Positions 49,812 through 61,385 of a stretch of 64,000 bases of DNA are shown here, piece by piece. Position 1 is the stretch's first letter. Each line of letters starts with the position of its first letter. The stretch is from Ricinus communis (taxonomy: Eukaryota; Streptophyta; Magnoliopsida; Malpighiales; Euphorbiaceae): NCBI RefSeq assembly GCF_019578655.1, contig NC_063263.1, positions 17,793,001 through 17,857,000 of the forward strand, given 5' to 3'. The notes under the pieces are model-generated. The model did not search any database. It had not been told where the DNA came from and worked only from the letters and a program-made list of their open reading frames with translations. A program made the position numbers and the translations under genes.

Positions 49812-49855
49812 TTGAAGTAAAGAGCCTCCCAATATTGGGAGGCTCTTTACTTCAA
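49812..49855. terminator. Perfect 19-bp inverted repeat between psbT and psbN
   Basis: TTGAAGTAAAGAGCCTCCC, a 6-base loop (AATATT), then its exact complement. This is the hairpin lying between the converging psbT and psbN genes in chloroplasts, where it stabilises transcript ends. It is still perfect despite decay around it. Confidence 0.9.
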
Positions 49856-49987
49856 CTAGTCCCCGTGTTCCTCAAATGGATCTCTTAGTTATTGAGAGGG
49901 TTGCCCAAAAGCAGTATATAAGGCATACCTAGTAAAACTTACAAGTAAACCAAATATAAAGATGGCGATTAGGGTTGCTATTTCCAT
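49856..49987 (-). pseudogene. psbN: psbN copy with premature stop
   Basis: The 43-codon plastid psbN frame on the opposite strand ([19 protein letters not shown]). A CAA-to-TAA change at 49889-49891 stops it after G-Q-P-S-Q; the tail L-R-D-P-F-E-E-H-G-D follows in frame. Confidence 0.9.
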
Positions 49988-50174
49988 AACGCGTTAAAAC
50001 AAAGAAAATGACCAGTTAGTTATTGGAAAGACAAGTCAAGTAAGGGTAAAATAAAGTTGTTTCTATTATTATATAATTTAATTTCAAGACCACAATGGAT
50101 CTATAATAAGATCATTTATTTACAACGGAATGGTATACAAAGTCAATAGATTTCAATTAATACAAATAGGATTT

Positions 50175-50396
50175 ATGGCTACACAAAGCGTAGAGGGTAG
50201 TTCTAGATCTGGTCCAAGACGAACTGTTGTAGGGGATTTATTGAAACCATTGAATTTAGAATATGGTAAAGTAGCTCCTGGATGGGGAACTACTCCTTTG
50301 ATGGGTGTCGCAATGGCTCTATTTGCGGTATTCCTATCTATTATTTTGGAGATCTATAATTCTTCCATTTTACTAGACGGAATCACAATGAATTAG
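50175..50396 (+). CDS. psbH: psbH copy in NUPT (73 aa, open)
   Basis: A full-length open psbH frame. It starts [17 protein letters not shown], continues with the membrane span [18 protein letters not shown] and ends [10 protein letters not shown]. Gene order psbT-psbN-psbH is plastid-like. No targeting leader, so a functional nuclear role is unlikely. Confidence 0.92.
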   Translation: MATQSVEGSSRSGPRRTVVGDLLKPLNLEYGKVAPGWGTTPLMGVAMALFAVFLSIILEIYNSSILLDGITMN

Positions 50397-50520
50397 ATTT
50401 ACAAGAATCGCTAAGTCCTAGTTTTTCAATACAAAAGAAGCATTTTGGCTTGGTCTCGGATTTTTTATTCTATTTTGGTAGTCCGATCGTGAAATTTCTT
50501 TCTTTCTGTATTTCTGGAAT

Positions 50521-50950
50521 ATGAGTGTGCGACTTGTTATAATTGATCCTATTGATAGTACAGAGAGTGGGCCTGTCGGCTTGATAGAGATGATTTTTTA
50601 CCTCGTCAAGTTTTATTTTAGTATCTGGAGCACAAAATATATGAAATAGATTATGAAGTATTAGAACTATGATTCATACTTAATATTCAGATCCTGTGAC
50701 CGGATTCCAAAATTTTTTAAAGAATTAGAAGGTATAAATTGAAAGATTTTTCCTCCTCTTTTTCTATGTTTGATCAAAGGACAAACCTTTCTTTGAATTT
50801 TTACTCATTATATTTATTCAGTGAATAAGTGATGGTACAATGGTTCTTACTCAGGGAATCTTTGGACTTAGTTTGAAGTTTTTATTAAGTCATCGGCGTT
50901 TTAATATGAATCTGAGGTTTCAATCGATTTATAGAATCTTAACAAGAAAA
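50521..50950 (+). pseudogene. petB: petB exon 1 and 5' part of its group II intron
   Basis: The six-base petB exon 1 ATGAGT (50521-50526) is followed directly by the group II intron start GTGCGACTTG. Intron-like plastid sequence continues to around 50950 and then gives way to trnG intron sequence. Exon 2 is absent. The exact junction is uncertain. Confidence 0.8.
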
Positions 50951-50989
50951 TTCCTATCAATAATAATCAACAATAGATTCTCTATTTTT

Positions 50990-51131
50990 CCATATTCCAT
51001 AAAGGAGCTGAATGAAACTAAAGTTTCATGTTCGGTTTTGAATTAGAGACGTTAAAGATGATGAATCAACGTCGACTATAATCCCTAGCCTTCCAAGCTA
51101 ACGATGCAAGTTCGATTCCCGCTATCCGCTC
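50990..51131 (+). tRNA. trnG-UCC: trnG-UCC 3' half: group II intron end and exon 2, degenerate
   Basis: The intron domain V-like hairpin GAGCTGAATGAAACTAAAG / TTTCATGTTCGGTTTTG runs to GTCGACTATA. Exon 2 follows (about 51081-51131): CCTAGCCTTCCAAGCTA with a TCC anticodon, then ACGATGCAAGTTCGATTCCC. The T-stem GGG has become AAG and no longer pairs. Exon 1 is missing, so this is a pseudo-tRNA. Confidence 0.8.
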
Positions 51132-51963
51132 TATATCTCTATGCTCTCTAAAAAATACTAAAAAATAGAGTCTAAAAAAAATAGAGATAATATTTTTATT
51201 CTAAATATAGAATATAATAGAATATAGAATATTTCTAAAAAAATATTAACTCAAAAAATTTAAATTATTTATTTAAAATTTTTGAATAGTTTTTTATACG
51301 TATTTTCTATTTTTCTATTATTATAATTATATTCTAATCATTAATATTATTATATTGTAATATTATATAAATTTTTTAATATTATATAAATTTATATTAT
51401 ATAAAATATTATACAAATTTTTAATTTTATATTTTATATTATATAAATAGCTAACTATATATTAACAATATATAATAACCCTCTATTCTATGTAGTTAGT
51501 TATTATAGAAGTTATTAAGTTTTTATATATTTCTATTATAACTATATAATATCTATTATAACTATATTATATAAAGTTATAGTATATAGTTATAATTTGT
51601 TCTATATAAATAGACTCTAGATAGTGTATATACTATCTTTATACTATTATAATATAAATTAATAAGAAACTAGAATAATGTTAGAAAAAGTAATTGTAAA
51701 TTGTAATAAAAATTGAAAATTCTAATAATCTAATAATAAATTCTAAAAATTATAATATTTAATTCTAAAAGAATATTTTATTCTAAAATTAAATAATTCT
51801 AAAATGAATATAAAAGAATTAATCCATCATTTACATTTACATTTTTTACAATTCATTTTCAATTCAAAAAATAGGTAATTTCTAAAATTATCTTGCATAT
51901 TCTTTCTTTTATGAACAAAAAATATGAAAAAATAAATAAAAAAAATTAGAATGGAATAGAAAA
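51132..51963. other. Plastid trnG-trnR spacer, AT-rich
   Basis: Over 800 bases of extremely AT-rich DNA with TATAATA/ATAGAATAT words. Its place between trnG and trnR matches the plastid order. No gene. Confidence 0.5.
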
Positions 51964-52035
51964 GCGTCCATTGTCTAATGGATAGTACAAAGGTCTTCTA
52001 AACTGTTGGTATAGGTTCAAATCTTGTTGGACGCA
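51964..52035 (+). tRNA. trnR-UCU: trnR-UCU (Arg), plastid-derived
   Basis: A 72-base tRNA with a GCGTCCA..TGGACGC acceptor, anticodon TCT in GGTCTTCTAAACT, and T-arm TAGGTTCAAATCTTG. It differs from the typical plastid gene by a few changes in the D-arm, anticodon stem and T-stem. Directly follows trnG as in chloroplasts. Probably not expressed. Confidence 0.88.
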
Positions 52036-52189
52036 ATTTTTTTCATATAATATACATATTATAATATAATAATATATATATAGATTATATTTATATTAAT
52101 ATTTTAATATTAATATATATTAAAATAAATATCAAATAAATAAGAAATTATTTATTCTAGTGTATACAGTTGAATAAGATAACTAACTG

Positions 52190-52545
52190 GCCTGATGTAG
52201 CGAAACTGATTGCAAAAGAGGGGAAATCGACCACATTAAAATTACCTTTTGGAGAGATTTGTTTAATATCCAAAAACTGCTCAGCAACAATCGGACAAGT
52301 AGGGAATACCGGGATGAACCAGAAAAGTTTGAATATAGCCGGATCTAAATGTTGGCTAGGCATGCGTCATATAGTAAGAGGAGTAGTTATGAACCCTGTA
52401 GACCATCCCCATGGAGGTGGTGAAGGGAGGGCCCCAATTGGTAGAAAAACCCGCAACCCCTTAGGGTTATCTTGCACTTAGAAGAAGAAGTAGAAAAAGG
52501 AATAAATATAGTGATAATTTGATTCTTCGTTGCCGTAGTAAATAG
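52190..52545 (+). pseudogene. rpl2: rpl2 exon 2 3' part (plastid ribosomal protein uL2)
   Basis: Reads [43 protein letters not shown], the conserved C-terminal part of uL2. A deletion in the A-run after G-R-K shifts the frame (apparent stop near 52481). The true end (R-S-K-stop) is readable at 52545 in another frame. Confidence 0.9.
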
Positions 52546-52602
52546 GAGAAAAAATAGAATTTGTTTCTTCGTCTTTTCAAAAAAAAAAAAGAGAAATTAG
52601 CT

Positions 52603-52703
52603 GTGACACGTCCACTAAAAAAAATCCTTTTGTAGCAAATCATTTATTAAAATAAATAAATAAGCTTAACACAAAAGCAAAAAAATAAATAATAGTAACG
52701 TGG
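52603..52703 (+). pseudogene. rps19: rps19 5' fragment (plastid ribosomal protein uS19)
   Basis: Starts with the characteristic GTG start, GTGACACGTCCACTAAAAAA, then ATCCTTTTGTAGCAAATC and AAGCTTAACACAAAAGC, and ends near GTGGTCCTGGGC. A base lost from the A-run shifts the frame. It follows rpl2 as in the plastid S10 operon. Confidence 0.85.
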
Positions 52704-53860
52704 TCCTGGGCTTACTTAGTTCGACTTTAACAAGCAAGTTAACTAAGTGTCGCGCGACTTGGCTAACCTCTAAGCCGAAGTTTCGTGACAATAAACTCTT
52801 GGGAGGCAATGATCATCTCTACTTATAACTTTTCAGAAATATGTTAAATCAATAAAAGAACCACTTTATTGTATAAATATTTTTTAAATGATATTATTTT
52901 TCTAATCTTTTTAAATTTATGGTTTGTTTTTTTATTTTTTCAATTGTTTTATTAAAAATAATTTAAAAAATAAAAATTAATTAAAATCATAAATTAAAAA
53001 ATATTAAAAACTGTATTTTAATATCTAAATACAATAAAAGTAAAAAAAAATAATGTAAATTTAATAAAGAGTAAAATATATAAATATTTTGATTTTTTTT
53101 CCTAAAATAATTGGCATCAACAGCTTTCTTTCTCATTTTATACGGTTTTACTAGGGTACTATTGCGGCATCCTACCATTATATCTATTTTAAATTATAGA
53201 ATATTAATTAAATATTATTTTAAATAATTTATTTATTTTCTATATTTTTATACTAATATAGATCGTCAATGAATTCACATATAATTCTTAATTATTTATA
53301 TAAATTAAAATTTTATAATTAAATCTTATAGTTATCAAAATACCACTAATTAAATTCTAAAAATAAATAAAAAGTTTAATAAATAAAAATAATATATTTA
53401 ATTAATCAATAATTAAATATTATATGTAATTAATTAATCTAATATTTAATTATATTAATAAATTATTAAAATTAAAATAATATCTATATTTATAATTTAA
53501 TATGGTATCATACACATATAGTATATTAGAATCGCTCCTTCTTATATTCTCCATTTAGCCACTAATCAAGCCCTATGAAAACCCTCCTCATACCGTTACA
53601 TTTGGTATCAAATATTTCAGTTTGATGTTTCCATAAAATGAAAATCTCATGCTCTAAATTATTATCTGACCGAATTGAAGAAAAATATTTAAAATTATGT
53701 ATTCAATTGATAAAATTACAAAGTTTTATGATATATAATTAAAAAATTTAATAATCGTTGATGCTTCTTTTTTCATTTTTGGTTATTAAGCCTCATAAAA
53801 TGTACTTTTGATATTCCATAATTGTTCATAAATAATATTTTCTTGCTTGTAAGATGGAAA
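52704..53860. other. Right flank of the NUPT, AT-rich intergenic
   Basis: 52704-52870 is less AT-rich (TCGCGCGACTTGGCTAACC) and not recognised as plastid. The rest is AT-rich without features. Confidence 0.4.
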
Positions 53861-53869
53861 AGGAAAACA

Positions 53870-54740
53870 CAAAACAAACAGGACCACTTTGAAGCTAACT
53901 TATGAAGCCAAAAGCCTGCTGACCCCCCAACACTTGCATTTCAATCCATTGTGACCTTAACATTAAATACACAAAACCCACAGAAACATATAAGATTCAA
54001 CATTTTGGTCATCAAAATCAGGAAGTATTTACACAAGCAGAAAAAAGAAAAAGAAGAACAGTATCTGCACTAAAATTTCTTTCTAACATATAAAATAGCT
54101 ATCCCAATGCTTAGCTGTGAGAAAATGAAAAGATAATTCAAGTTGGCATCAATGATTGAGCAAAAGAGATTAAAGCTGCCAGCTCAAATGGGAGCCATTA
54201 TCAATCTAAAATGCCATCATATACTATTTGAGCAAAGAGTATCTTCAACGTGTACCATTCCGTAATTTCTATTTAAAAGTCAAATAGATTTAAATTTTAA
54301 ATAAAACTTTTGAAATTTGATGATGATTTGGAAAAGTTGACCATGATAGTAAAATAAAGATAACAAATATTAATTTTAATTTTTTGATATATAAAAATAA
54401 AAAAATTTAGTTTTTAATATTAAGAATTAATATTTATTTAATCACATTTTATTTAATTAATTTAACTAAAAAGTATTGGCAAATGAATTTATAATTTTTA
54501 AAAAATATGAATCCATCGTGTCTTTAAATATAAATTTTAGTAGTATTTGTTAAAATAGTTGAAATTGAACTTATTTGATTTGACGGAAATATTTTATTCT
54601 ATAGTATTTGATTGTAACACATAAAATGTCAATTTTACCCCTTCAGGTAGGTGGTGGGTGGGTCTGTAATGCATTTGGGCACAGGTTGAGATTGCCTTGC
54701 CTCCAAAAGTAAATTGGGTTTTAAGGCTGAGATTCCCTCT
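53870..54740 (-). other. Unrecognised region with similarity to the ADF upstream region
   Basis: 54615-54720 carries TAAAATGTCAATTTTACCCC, GTGGGTGGG, a TTTGGGC and CCTCCAAAA in the same order as the inverted 41810-41990 stretch upstream of ADF. No ADF coding sequence is seen nearby. It may be a decayed inverted duplicate of the ADF promoter or a shared repeat. 53870-54240 is mixed composition with no recognisable frame. Confidence 0.25.
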
Positions 54741-55515
54741 TAAGATCCGCAAATTGTGCAGCTATTTGTTATTATTTTAAGTATAAGAATTTTCTTAACA
54801 GCAAAAAGTCTCAAGTAACAACTCAAAGGCCAAAGCACAAAAATTCAAGCAAATACAAAATTAGCATTGGTACTAACTTAGCTGTTTCTTCAGTTGATAT
54901 TCAATGAAAGTTTCTAATTAGATTAAGAGTAGAATGAAGATTATTGAATATGAAATGAGAGCTATATTATTGAGTTCCATTAAGATTAACAAATTAGGAT
55001 TAACTAGTTATAAGTTTATGAATTAAACTAATTATATTAGATAATTAATATTATAGTTTTGTAAATGCTTTTGATATATTTTTTAATTAAATGAGTATTT
55101 CAAACAATTGATAAATTGATTAAGTATTTTATGATTAATAGATAAAGAGTTTTAAATAAATATTATTACTACCATAGGGTTTGGGACTAAGTTATATTAC
55201 TGGTATTATTTTTATTAAAATTATCAATTTTTTTTATAGTACCTTCTAGTATTATTAGAATTTAAAATATATGATATTTATTTAAATTTTAAAATAATAT
55301 TTTTTCTGAGTGGTAGACTCTTTTAACTTTCTCTCTGCTGAATCTATTCAAGACTTGGAGAACTTAATTATATAAAAAATAATGCAAGCCCCTCATTTAA
55401 CAAACATTAACAACTCGCTAATGTGGCAAAAGGATGAGATTTTCTTTTTTTAATGTGTTAGTGACTAGTGAGCCCCACTGTTTGCCATAACAGCGGAGTG
55501 ATATCATAGTTAAGT
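54741..55515. other. Intergenic, AT-rich
   Basis: No gene or repeat terminus recognised. Confidence 0.4.
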
Positions 55516-55518
55516 TTT

Positions 55519-56079
55519 GGAATAAGGTTTAATTTGGCTCTTGAATCATGTTTAACAGCCAAATTTACACTCAAGTTTAATTTGATCTTTATTAATTTTT
55601 ATAGTCAATTTAATCTCTAGAATTTTTAAATATGCTCAATTTAGTTGTGTTTAAAGCGAATTTGTTGTCCGCACTGTGACAAAAGTGTAAAGAAATAGTT
55701 AAATTAAAAGTTTTTAAGTTAAAAATTTAAAAAGTAAATATAAATTTTTTAAATTATTAAAATAAATAAAATATCAAAACCAACTAATCACCTCGCCATT
55801 ATTTTTCCCTCACTATCACCACTATTTTTTAAATAAAAAATTTTCAACATCATCATTAGAAATATAAAAATATATATAAAATTTTATAATCTAACACCAT
55901 CATTGTTACTACTTTATCAGCTTCAACATAATTTTCATTAACTAATTTATGCATTTCACTCCCTTAGAAAATGCTATATTGAACCTATTAAAAAAGTTTA
56001 TGGGTTAAATTGGCAATAAAATTAAAAAGGGTCATTGAATCTGATTGCAAAGTTTAAGGGTCAAATTGAACCTTATTCC
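55519..56079. mobile_element. 561-bp inverted-repeat element
   Basis: The left end GGAATAAGGTTTAATTTGG and the inverted right end GGAATAAGGTTCAATTTGA match at all but two bases, and similarity continues (CTCTTGA / CCCTTAA). The interior is AT-rich and non-coding. A non-autonomous DNA transposon; superfamily not determined. Confidence 0.65.
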
Positions 56080-58360
56080 TTAAGTTTTTGTTAAATGAGG
56101 AGCTTGAATCTCAGCTTTTGCAAATTTTATGTTTAAACACACAAATATATAGTTGAAGATTAAATGTATGCCTCAAATTAAACGCTAAGCGCAAAAATGC
56201 ACATCCTCTCATATAACAATAATTTTTTTTAAGGATAAATTTTATTTGTGAAAATTTAAATTTCTAAAAGCTTAATGTTTATTATTCTTGATAAATAGAT
56301 TTTATTATATTTAAAAGGTCTAATAATTAATTTAATTATAAATTCTACATATTTTAACAATCTTATTCAATTGTTTAAAGTTTTAAAATAAATATTTGTA
56401 TTTTCAATTTATCTTCGAAAACACTCAAACAAGTTTTAAAATTTTACAATGAGAAAAATAAGGTGGCAAGTCAATTCTACTTATTAAAATAAAAATTGGC
56501 GAGTCAATCAAAATTTGTTACTTTTAAATATAAGAATTGCAAAATGATACACATATGTGAGATTTTTAAACTATATTGTTAACTCTAAGACAAACTATTT
56601 TTATTAATTCACAATTATTATTCTTTTAGGGGTAAATTGCACAGACGATCCTTCAAGTTTGAGCCTACTATTACTAAAGTCTCTAAATTTCAATTGTATT
56701 GCTAAACTCCTTTCTCTTTGTCTTTTATTAAAAACTTAATAAGAAAAAAACATGGCAGTCCAGTTGATTGCTTTAAGAAAAAAAAATCACACGTCATTAT
56801 CACATGCCACATCAATATATTAGAATCAATAATATTCAAATATAAGGCACTTCATTGTAATTAAAAGAAATTACACGACTTAATTAATTAAATCGAATTA
56901 ATAAAATTTAAAATATTAAAATTAAAATTAATAATCAAATGAGAAAAGGAAAATATAAAAAGAATCAGAAACTAAAAGGGAGATGAGAACATGGGACATG
57001 ACGGCACACCTAGACGTTTCCTCCAGCACCGACAGCACACGAGAATCACCAAGATTCAAAGTATTGATAACATACATATGTGGCATGTTGCAGAGATCTT
57101 GTTCAGTTCATTGCAGTTCTTAAATCTTCACAAATATGATACATATTGCTGATATTTGGACCTATACTCTTTCTCGAAATCGCCGTTGACATTTTTTCCA
57201 TTTTGTTTGTGTTATGAAGGAAACTAGCAACTTGTTTCCACTAAGAAAAAAAGAACTCATAAGCCGAACAAGAGATACAAGAAAAAGAATAGTAAAACCG
57301 ATGGTATAGATGCGGATTGTTAATGGAAGTGAGACTCGCCATTAACTTTGTTATGGTTCACAACAGTGAATAACATGTGGATTGTCATTAAAAGCATTGC
57401 AATTATGGGAAAGTCGAGCGAAACAATTGGGTTAGAAGCGAAAATGGTGTTGGTGTTATCGAGAAAAGCAATGTGGTGGCAATGTTGTTTTGGTGGACGT
57501 TGAGGTGGGTCTATGCTCGCTAATTTTAAAGGGGGTGGTAGTGGTGGTGGCGGCCATTGTATTATTAGTTTTGGTGGTAGCTTGAGATTTGGAAGGAGCT
57601 TACGTGTAAAATTTAATTTGAGTTGGATTTATATATATATATATATATAGAATATACTGCGTCAGTTTTTTATCTATTAATCTAACGGGAATGAGCTTGG
57701 TTTAATGATATTTCAATTAAAGTTTAAAGGATTTAATTTTATAAATTAAAATTTAAAAATAACTGTGATAAATAGGCTAAATTTAAGAAAACGTCAGTAT
57801 AAAAGTAAAGTCGACTTTACATGTGATTTTTTATCTTGAAATTTTAAAAATGTTAATCAAAAAATATTTTAAAAATAACTTAAAAATTTAAGTATTTATT
57901 TTAACTTCATAAAATAATTGGATAAAACTTTTGAAATGTATAAAACTTAAAATTTAGTTAGTAATTAGATTTATTTAAATATCATTATTTTTTTATCTAT
58001 TGCGAGTTACATAAATTTTATATTAAATTAAAATAATTAATGTATATCTCCTAATATTATAAACTATTGATAGAATTTTAGTTTTTGGTTATTAAATTTT
58101 ATTTCTCAACGGAACACTAGATGTTCCTTAACAAATTTTACTAAAGATTATAAAATAATCAAACTATATAATATCTTAATATTTATTCTAAAAGGTAATG
58201 TAAAAAAGTAAGAAAAATAATTTTAAAAATCTCCATCAGTGCATTTGGAATCAGAAAAAGCCGTTTTAGATGGAGCGAATTTAAATCCCATATCCCTCCT
58301 TTATTCCTTCACTGTTAATGCTTTACGTCAACAATCCAAATCCTGTCAAAAAGACCAATA
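56080..58360. other. Intergenic, mixed repeats
   Basis: A GGGGTAAATTGCACAGACGATCC terminus-like sequence at 56630 suggests the left end of another DNA element; no certain right end is found. A G-rich patch at 57400-57600 includes GGTGGTAGTGGTGGTGGCGG. A TA run lies at about 57632-57650. No gene supported. Confidence 0.4.
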
Positions 58361-58368
58361 ATGTTTCA

Positions 58369-58524
58369 CCACGTCATAACTTTCCCACCAACAAACCATT
58401 TTTCACGCAATCATTCCAAGCCGTTCATCATTACTCTTAAATCAACGCTCAGTGTTGTCCACATCATCAATCCGTGTCTTTCCTTATCCTCCAATAATAT
58501 CACACTGTTTAATACCTATAAATA
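58369..58524 (+). promoter_or_regulatory. H2B-B promoter elements
   Basis: A CCACGTCA hexamer at 58369-58376, a degenerate type I element CCACATCATCAATCCGTGT at 58459-58477 (14630-14648 at copy A is closer to consensus), and TATA box CTATAAATA at 58516-58524, about 100 bases before the ATG. Confidence 0.65.
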
Positions 58525-58619
58525 ATAAATCCAGACTAACGTCACTTCGCATCGCTCCTCTGTCGTTCGATTCAAAAACAAAATCACCTGAAAAAATCCT
58601 AGAAATTTCGCTCTCACCA

Positions 58620-59066
58620 ATGGCGAAAAAGGCAGAGAAAAAACCAGCAGAGAAGAAGCCAGCAGAGGAGAAGAAGACAGTAGCAGAGAAAGCTCCTGCT
58701 GAGAAAAAGCCAAAAGCCGGCAAGAAACTGCCGAAGGAAGGCGGAGCGGCGGCGGCCGGAGACAAGAAAAAGAAGAGAACAAAGAAGAACATAGAGACAT
58801 ACAAGATCTACATATTCAAGGTGTTGAAACAAGTGCATCCTGATATTGGGATCTCAAGCAAGGCTATGGGAATTATGAACTCATTTATAAATGATATATT
58901 CGAGAAGCTTGCTCAAGAATCTTCGAGGCTTGCAAGGTACAACAAGAAGCCTACTATTACTTCTAGGGAGATCCAGACTGCTGTCAGATTGGTGTTGCCC
59001 GGTGAATTGGCTAAGCATGCTGTCTCTGAAGGGACAAAGGCTGTCACCAAGTTTACTAGCTCTTGA
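58620..59066 (+). CDS. Histone H2B, copy B (148 aa, single exon)
   Basis: Core histone H2B, 148 residues, starting [18 protein letters not shown] and ending A-V-T-K-F-T-S-S. It matches copy A except at residues 3, 5, 57 and 100 (Lys, Ala, Asn, Ser here; Pro, Thr, Ser, Ala in A). The frame is open upstream to 58452 but lacks an earlier ATG, and the TATA box at 58516 makes 58620 the start. Nucleotide identity to copy A is uneven: 101 consecutive identical bases lie in the histone fold, while the tail-coding part has many silent differences. Intact and probably expressed. Confidence 0.97.
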   Translation: MAKKAEKKPAEKKPAEEKKTVAEKAPAEKKPKAGKKLPKEGGAAAAGDKKKKRTKKNIETYKIYIFKVLKQVHPDIGISSKAMGIMNSFINDIFEKLAQESSRLARYNKKPTITSREIQTAVRLVLPGELAKHAVSEGTKAVTKFTSS

Positions 59067-60039
59067 ATTAGGGTTGGGGATTTGTGATAAGAAAAGATTT
59101 GGGAGAAATTTAATTGTTAGGGATAGGGTGCTTGCGGTGATGTATCTACTGTTCACAATTGACACGAATGCAATTCTAATGATAATGTGGTTTACAGAAA
59201 TCAAATATGCATTTTTATTTTTGAATTTTGTTCTTGGTATGGTTATTTGTGGTAATTGGCTCTATGTGCTCGATTGATATTTGTTTAAATGTTAATGAAA
59301 GCTTAAAACTTAAGAGGTTTCTGGGTCTTCTGGCTGAAAATTGTAAAGTTCCAAGAATAGAGAGGTTGGAACTTTTGAAATGGGAGAGTCTAAGAGTTGA
59401 TAATTGAAAGGGTAAAATCTGTAGCTGTGTATGAGGGTAAAATCTAAGGTTTGATGCTGTTGGCATCACTATTTTAGATCCTCAGTGGCAAGTCCATACC
59501 CGTTCAGAGAGTATTTTCTTTATAAGGGATCGAGTGAATTATATTATCAACACTAATAACAATATATGTAAGTTTAATAAAAAAGTGTAGTTAAAAATGA
59601 AAATGAGAAATATATATATATATAAAAATCATAGGACTTTTAATGTTTATGATCACTACTTTTGAAAAGAAATACTTGATAAGTTCTCCCAAGTTTTTAT
59701 TATGTATATACACTCTTTTTATAAATATGAAGGTTTATAGTCTTTAAATTTGAATCTTTTAATCTTGACTATTAAATAAAGTTACAGGTTACTTGCTAGA
59801 TTTCTAATAAAAAAATTTAATAAATTAACTTGTAACTTAACTCACTAAATACCACTATTTTTCTTCATCCAAATCTAAAAAACAAAAACTCTTGTAGCTA
59901 AAAGTTAAGTTGAATGCGAATGGAAGTTCCCAAGTAGGTGTGCATCAGGTGGATAAATTGGTTAATTTTGGCTTAAATTTTGTGATTTTGAAAAATTCTG
60001 TTATACACAATAAGTCAATCTTTTAAGTGAATTATATGC
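59067..60039. other. H2B-B 3' region and intergenic
   Basis: 3'UTR to about 59300, then AT-rich spacer. Other frames overlapping this area (58881-59277, 59215-59469) are shadows. Confidence 0.5.
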
Positions 60040-60089
60040 TATACAGGATGGTCTTATTTTAGATAGAGATTGCGGAATTTGAAATTTAC

Positions 60090-60330
60090 TTGTGGAGAGT
60101 GATAACACTGAGGCCATTTATTTGGTTAGGTGTCAAAATTCAGTCTCTCACCCTGATTGGCCTGCTTATGGTATTGCTTGTTCAGCCAGGGATGTCGAAA
60201 TGATGCATTTTATTGCATTAAAGAGGACAGCTAATGCTGTTGTGGCACATGAGTTGGCCAAGTTTGGTTCTTTTGTTCCCATCCTAAGGATGAATACCAT
60301 CTGTGGTTTACACGATCTTTCTGATTAGAT
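60090..60330 (+). pseudogene. LINE RNase H C-terminal fragment
   Basis: Reads V-E-S-D-N-T-E-A-I-Y-L-V, then A-R-D-V-E-M-M-H-F-I-A-L-K-R-T-A-N-A-V-V-A-H-E-L-A-K-F. This matches the E-S-D...A-I and R-x-A-N-x-x-A-H-x-L-A-K motifs that end the RNase H domain of plant LINEs. The rest of the LINE is absent. Confidence 0.7.
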
Positions 60331-60840
60331 TTAGTATAATCGATTTTTGGATTTATGCTTGTTGGACATTACTTTTAGAATTGTGTACCCTTGTTTCTTT
60401 GTATCGTTTTGTCCCTTCAAGTTTTTCTCGAATTCATTATTAAATGAAGCCCTGTTCTTAGAACCCTTCTACCTCTGCCTCATTGGTCGTATGTTAAAAG
60501 ACAAAAGCAGGAATGCAAATGCAGCTGTTGATTATTAACTAAAGCCTGAAAGATGAGATTTATATTTAAGAGTTTATGAATTTATAAATAATTTTTACAA
60601 ATTTTACTTAATGTTTTTTTATAGATATTCATAGATTTTTTTATTGATTTTTATAGCTTATTATTTCTCTATTCTTCAATTATTTAAAAATAAAGCTAAT
60701 CATTTTACTTTTCTTACTGTGGTTTTTTTCTTTTTATCTGTATTTATTTTAACCATTGTTCTACATAATATTATTTGTAACTTTATATATAAGTAATAGA
60801 CTTTATTTTATTGTTGTGTCAAATCTAGTTCCCTTTTAAA
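60331..60840. other. Intergenic
   Basis: To about 60540 this may be the LINE 3' untranslated part; then AT-rich spacer. Confidence 0.35.
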
Positions 60841-60841
60841 T

Positions 60842-61385
60842 TTTAGGATAAGTACATAAAAGTACCATATAGTTTCATCATTTGACAATTTTAAATATAT
60901 AGTTTTTTTTTTTTTTTTATAAACAGAGGCGTGTAGTTATAAATCATGACATAAAAAAGTATTTCATTATTAAAAGTTTCAATTGGCAAGGATTTAACTA
61001 TCTTTATTTCGATCAACCATCGTTATCATATTTTTTGTGTTTGATAATATGATTTTAGAGTTTAACAACTCGAAACATTATTGTTTGATCGTTAAATCGA
61101 TATCATCATATATCAATAATTTTAAAATTACGATTTAACGGTCAAACATTAAAATTAGAAATTTGTTAAGCTCAAAAATCACATTATCAAATACAGAGAA
61201 CATGATAATGATTACCGATCGGTGTAAAGCTGACTGGATCATTGCAAATTGAATTATTTTAATAGTGAGATATTATTTTTTTGTCACGATTTGTAATCAC
61301 ATGTCTTTTTTTATCTGAAAAAAAAATTACATATTGAAAATTTTCAAATGATAAAACTACATAGTACTTTTATTTACTTAACTTT
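60842..61385. mobile_element. Foldback element, copy 2
   Basis: A 544-bp element whose two halves are inverted copies over roughly 230 bases. The left arm runs GATAAGTACATAAAAGTACCA, TTTGACAATTTTAAATATATAG, poly-T, TATAAATCATGACA. The right arm, inverted, runs AGTAAATAAAAGTACTATG, TTTGAAAATTTTCAATATGTA, poly-T, TACAAATCGTGACA. It shares arms with 22664-23205. No coding capacity. Confidence 0.75.

Noticed and set aside
50840..51046. 68-codon plus frame
   Set aside because: Lies within plastid petB and trnG group II intron sequence and is not a known intron-encoded protein.
58452..58619. In-frame 56-codon extension upstream of H2B copy B
   Set aside because: It contains no ATG, overlaps the TATA box at 58516 and is absent from copy A; the H2B start at 58620 is the conserved one.
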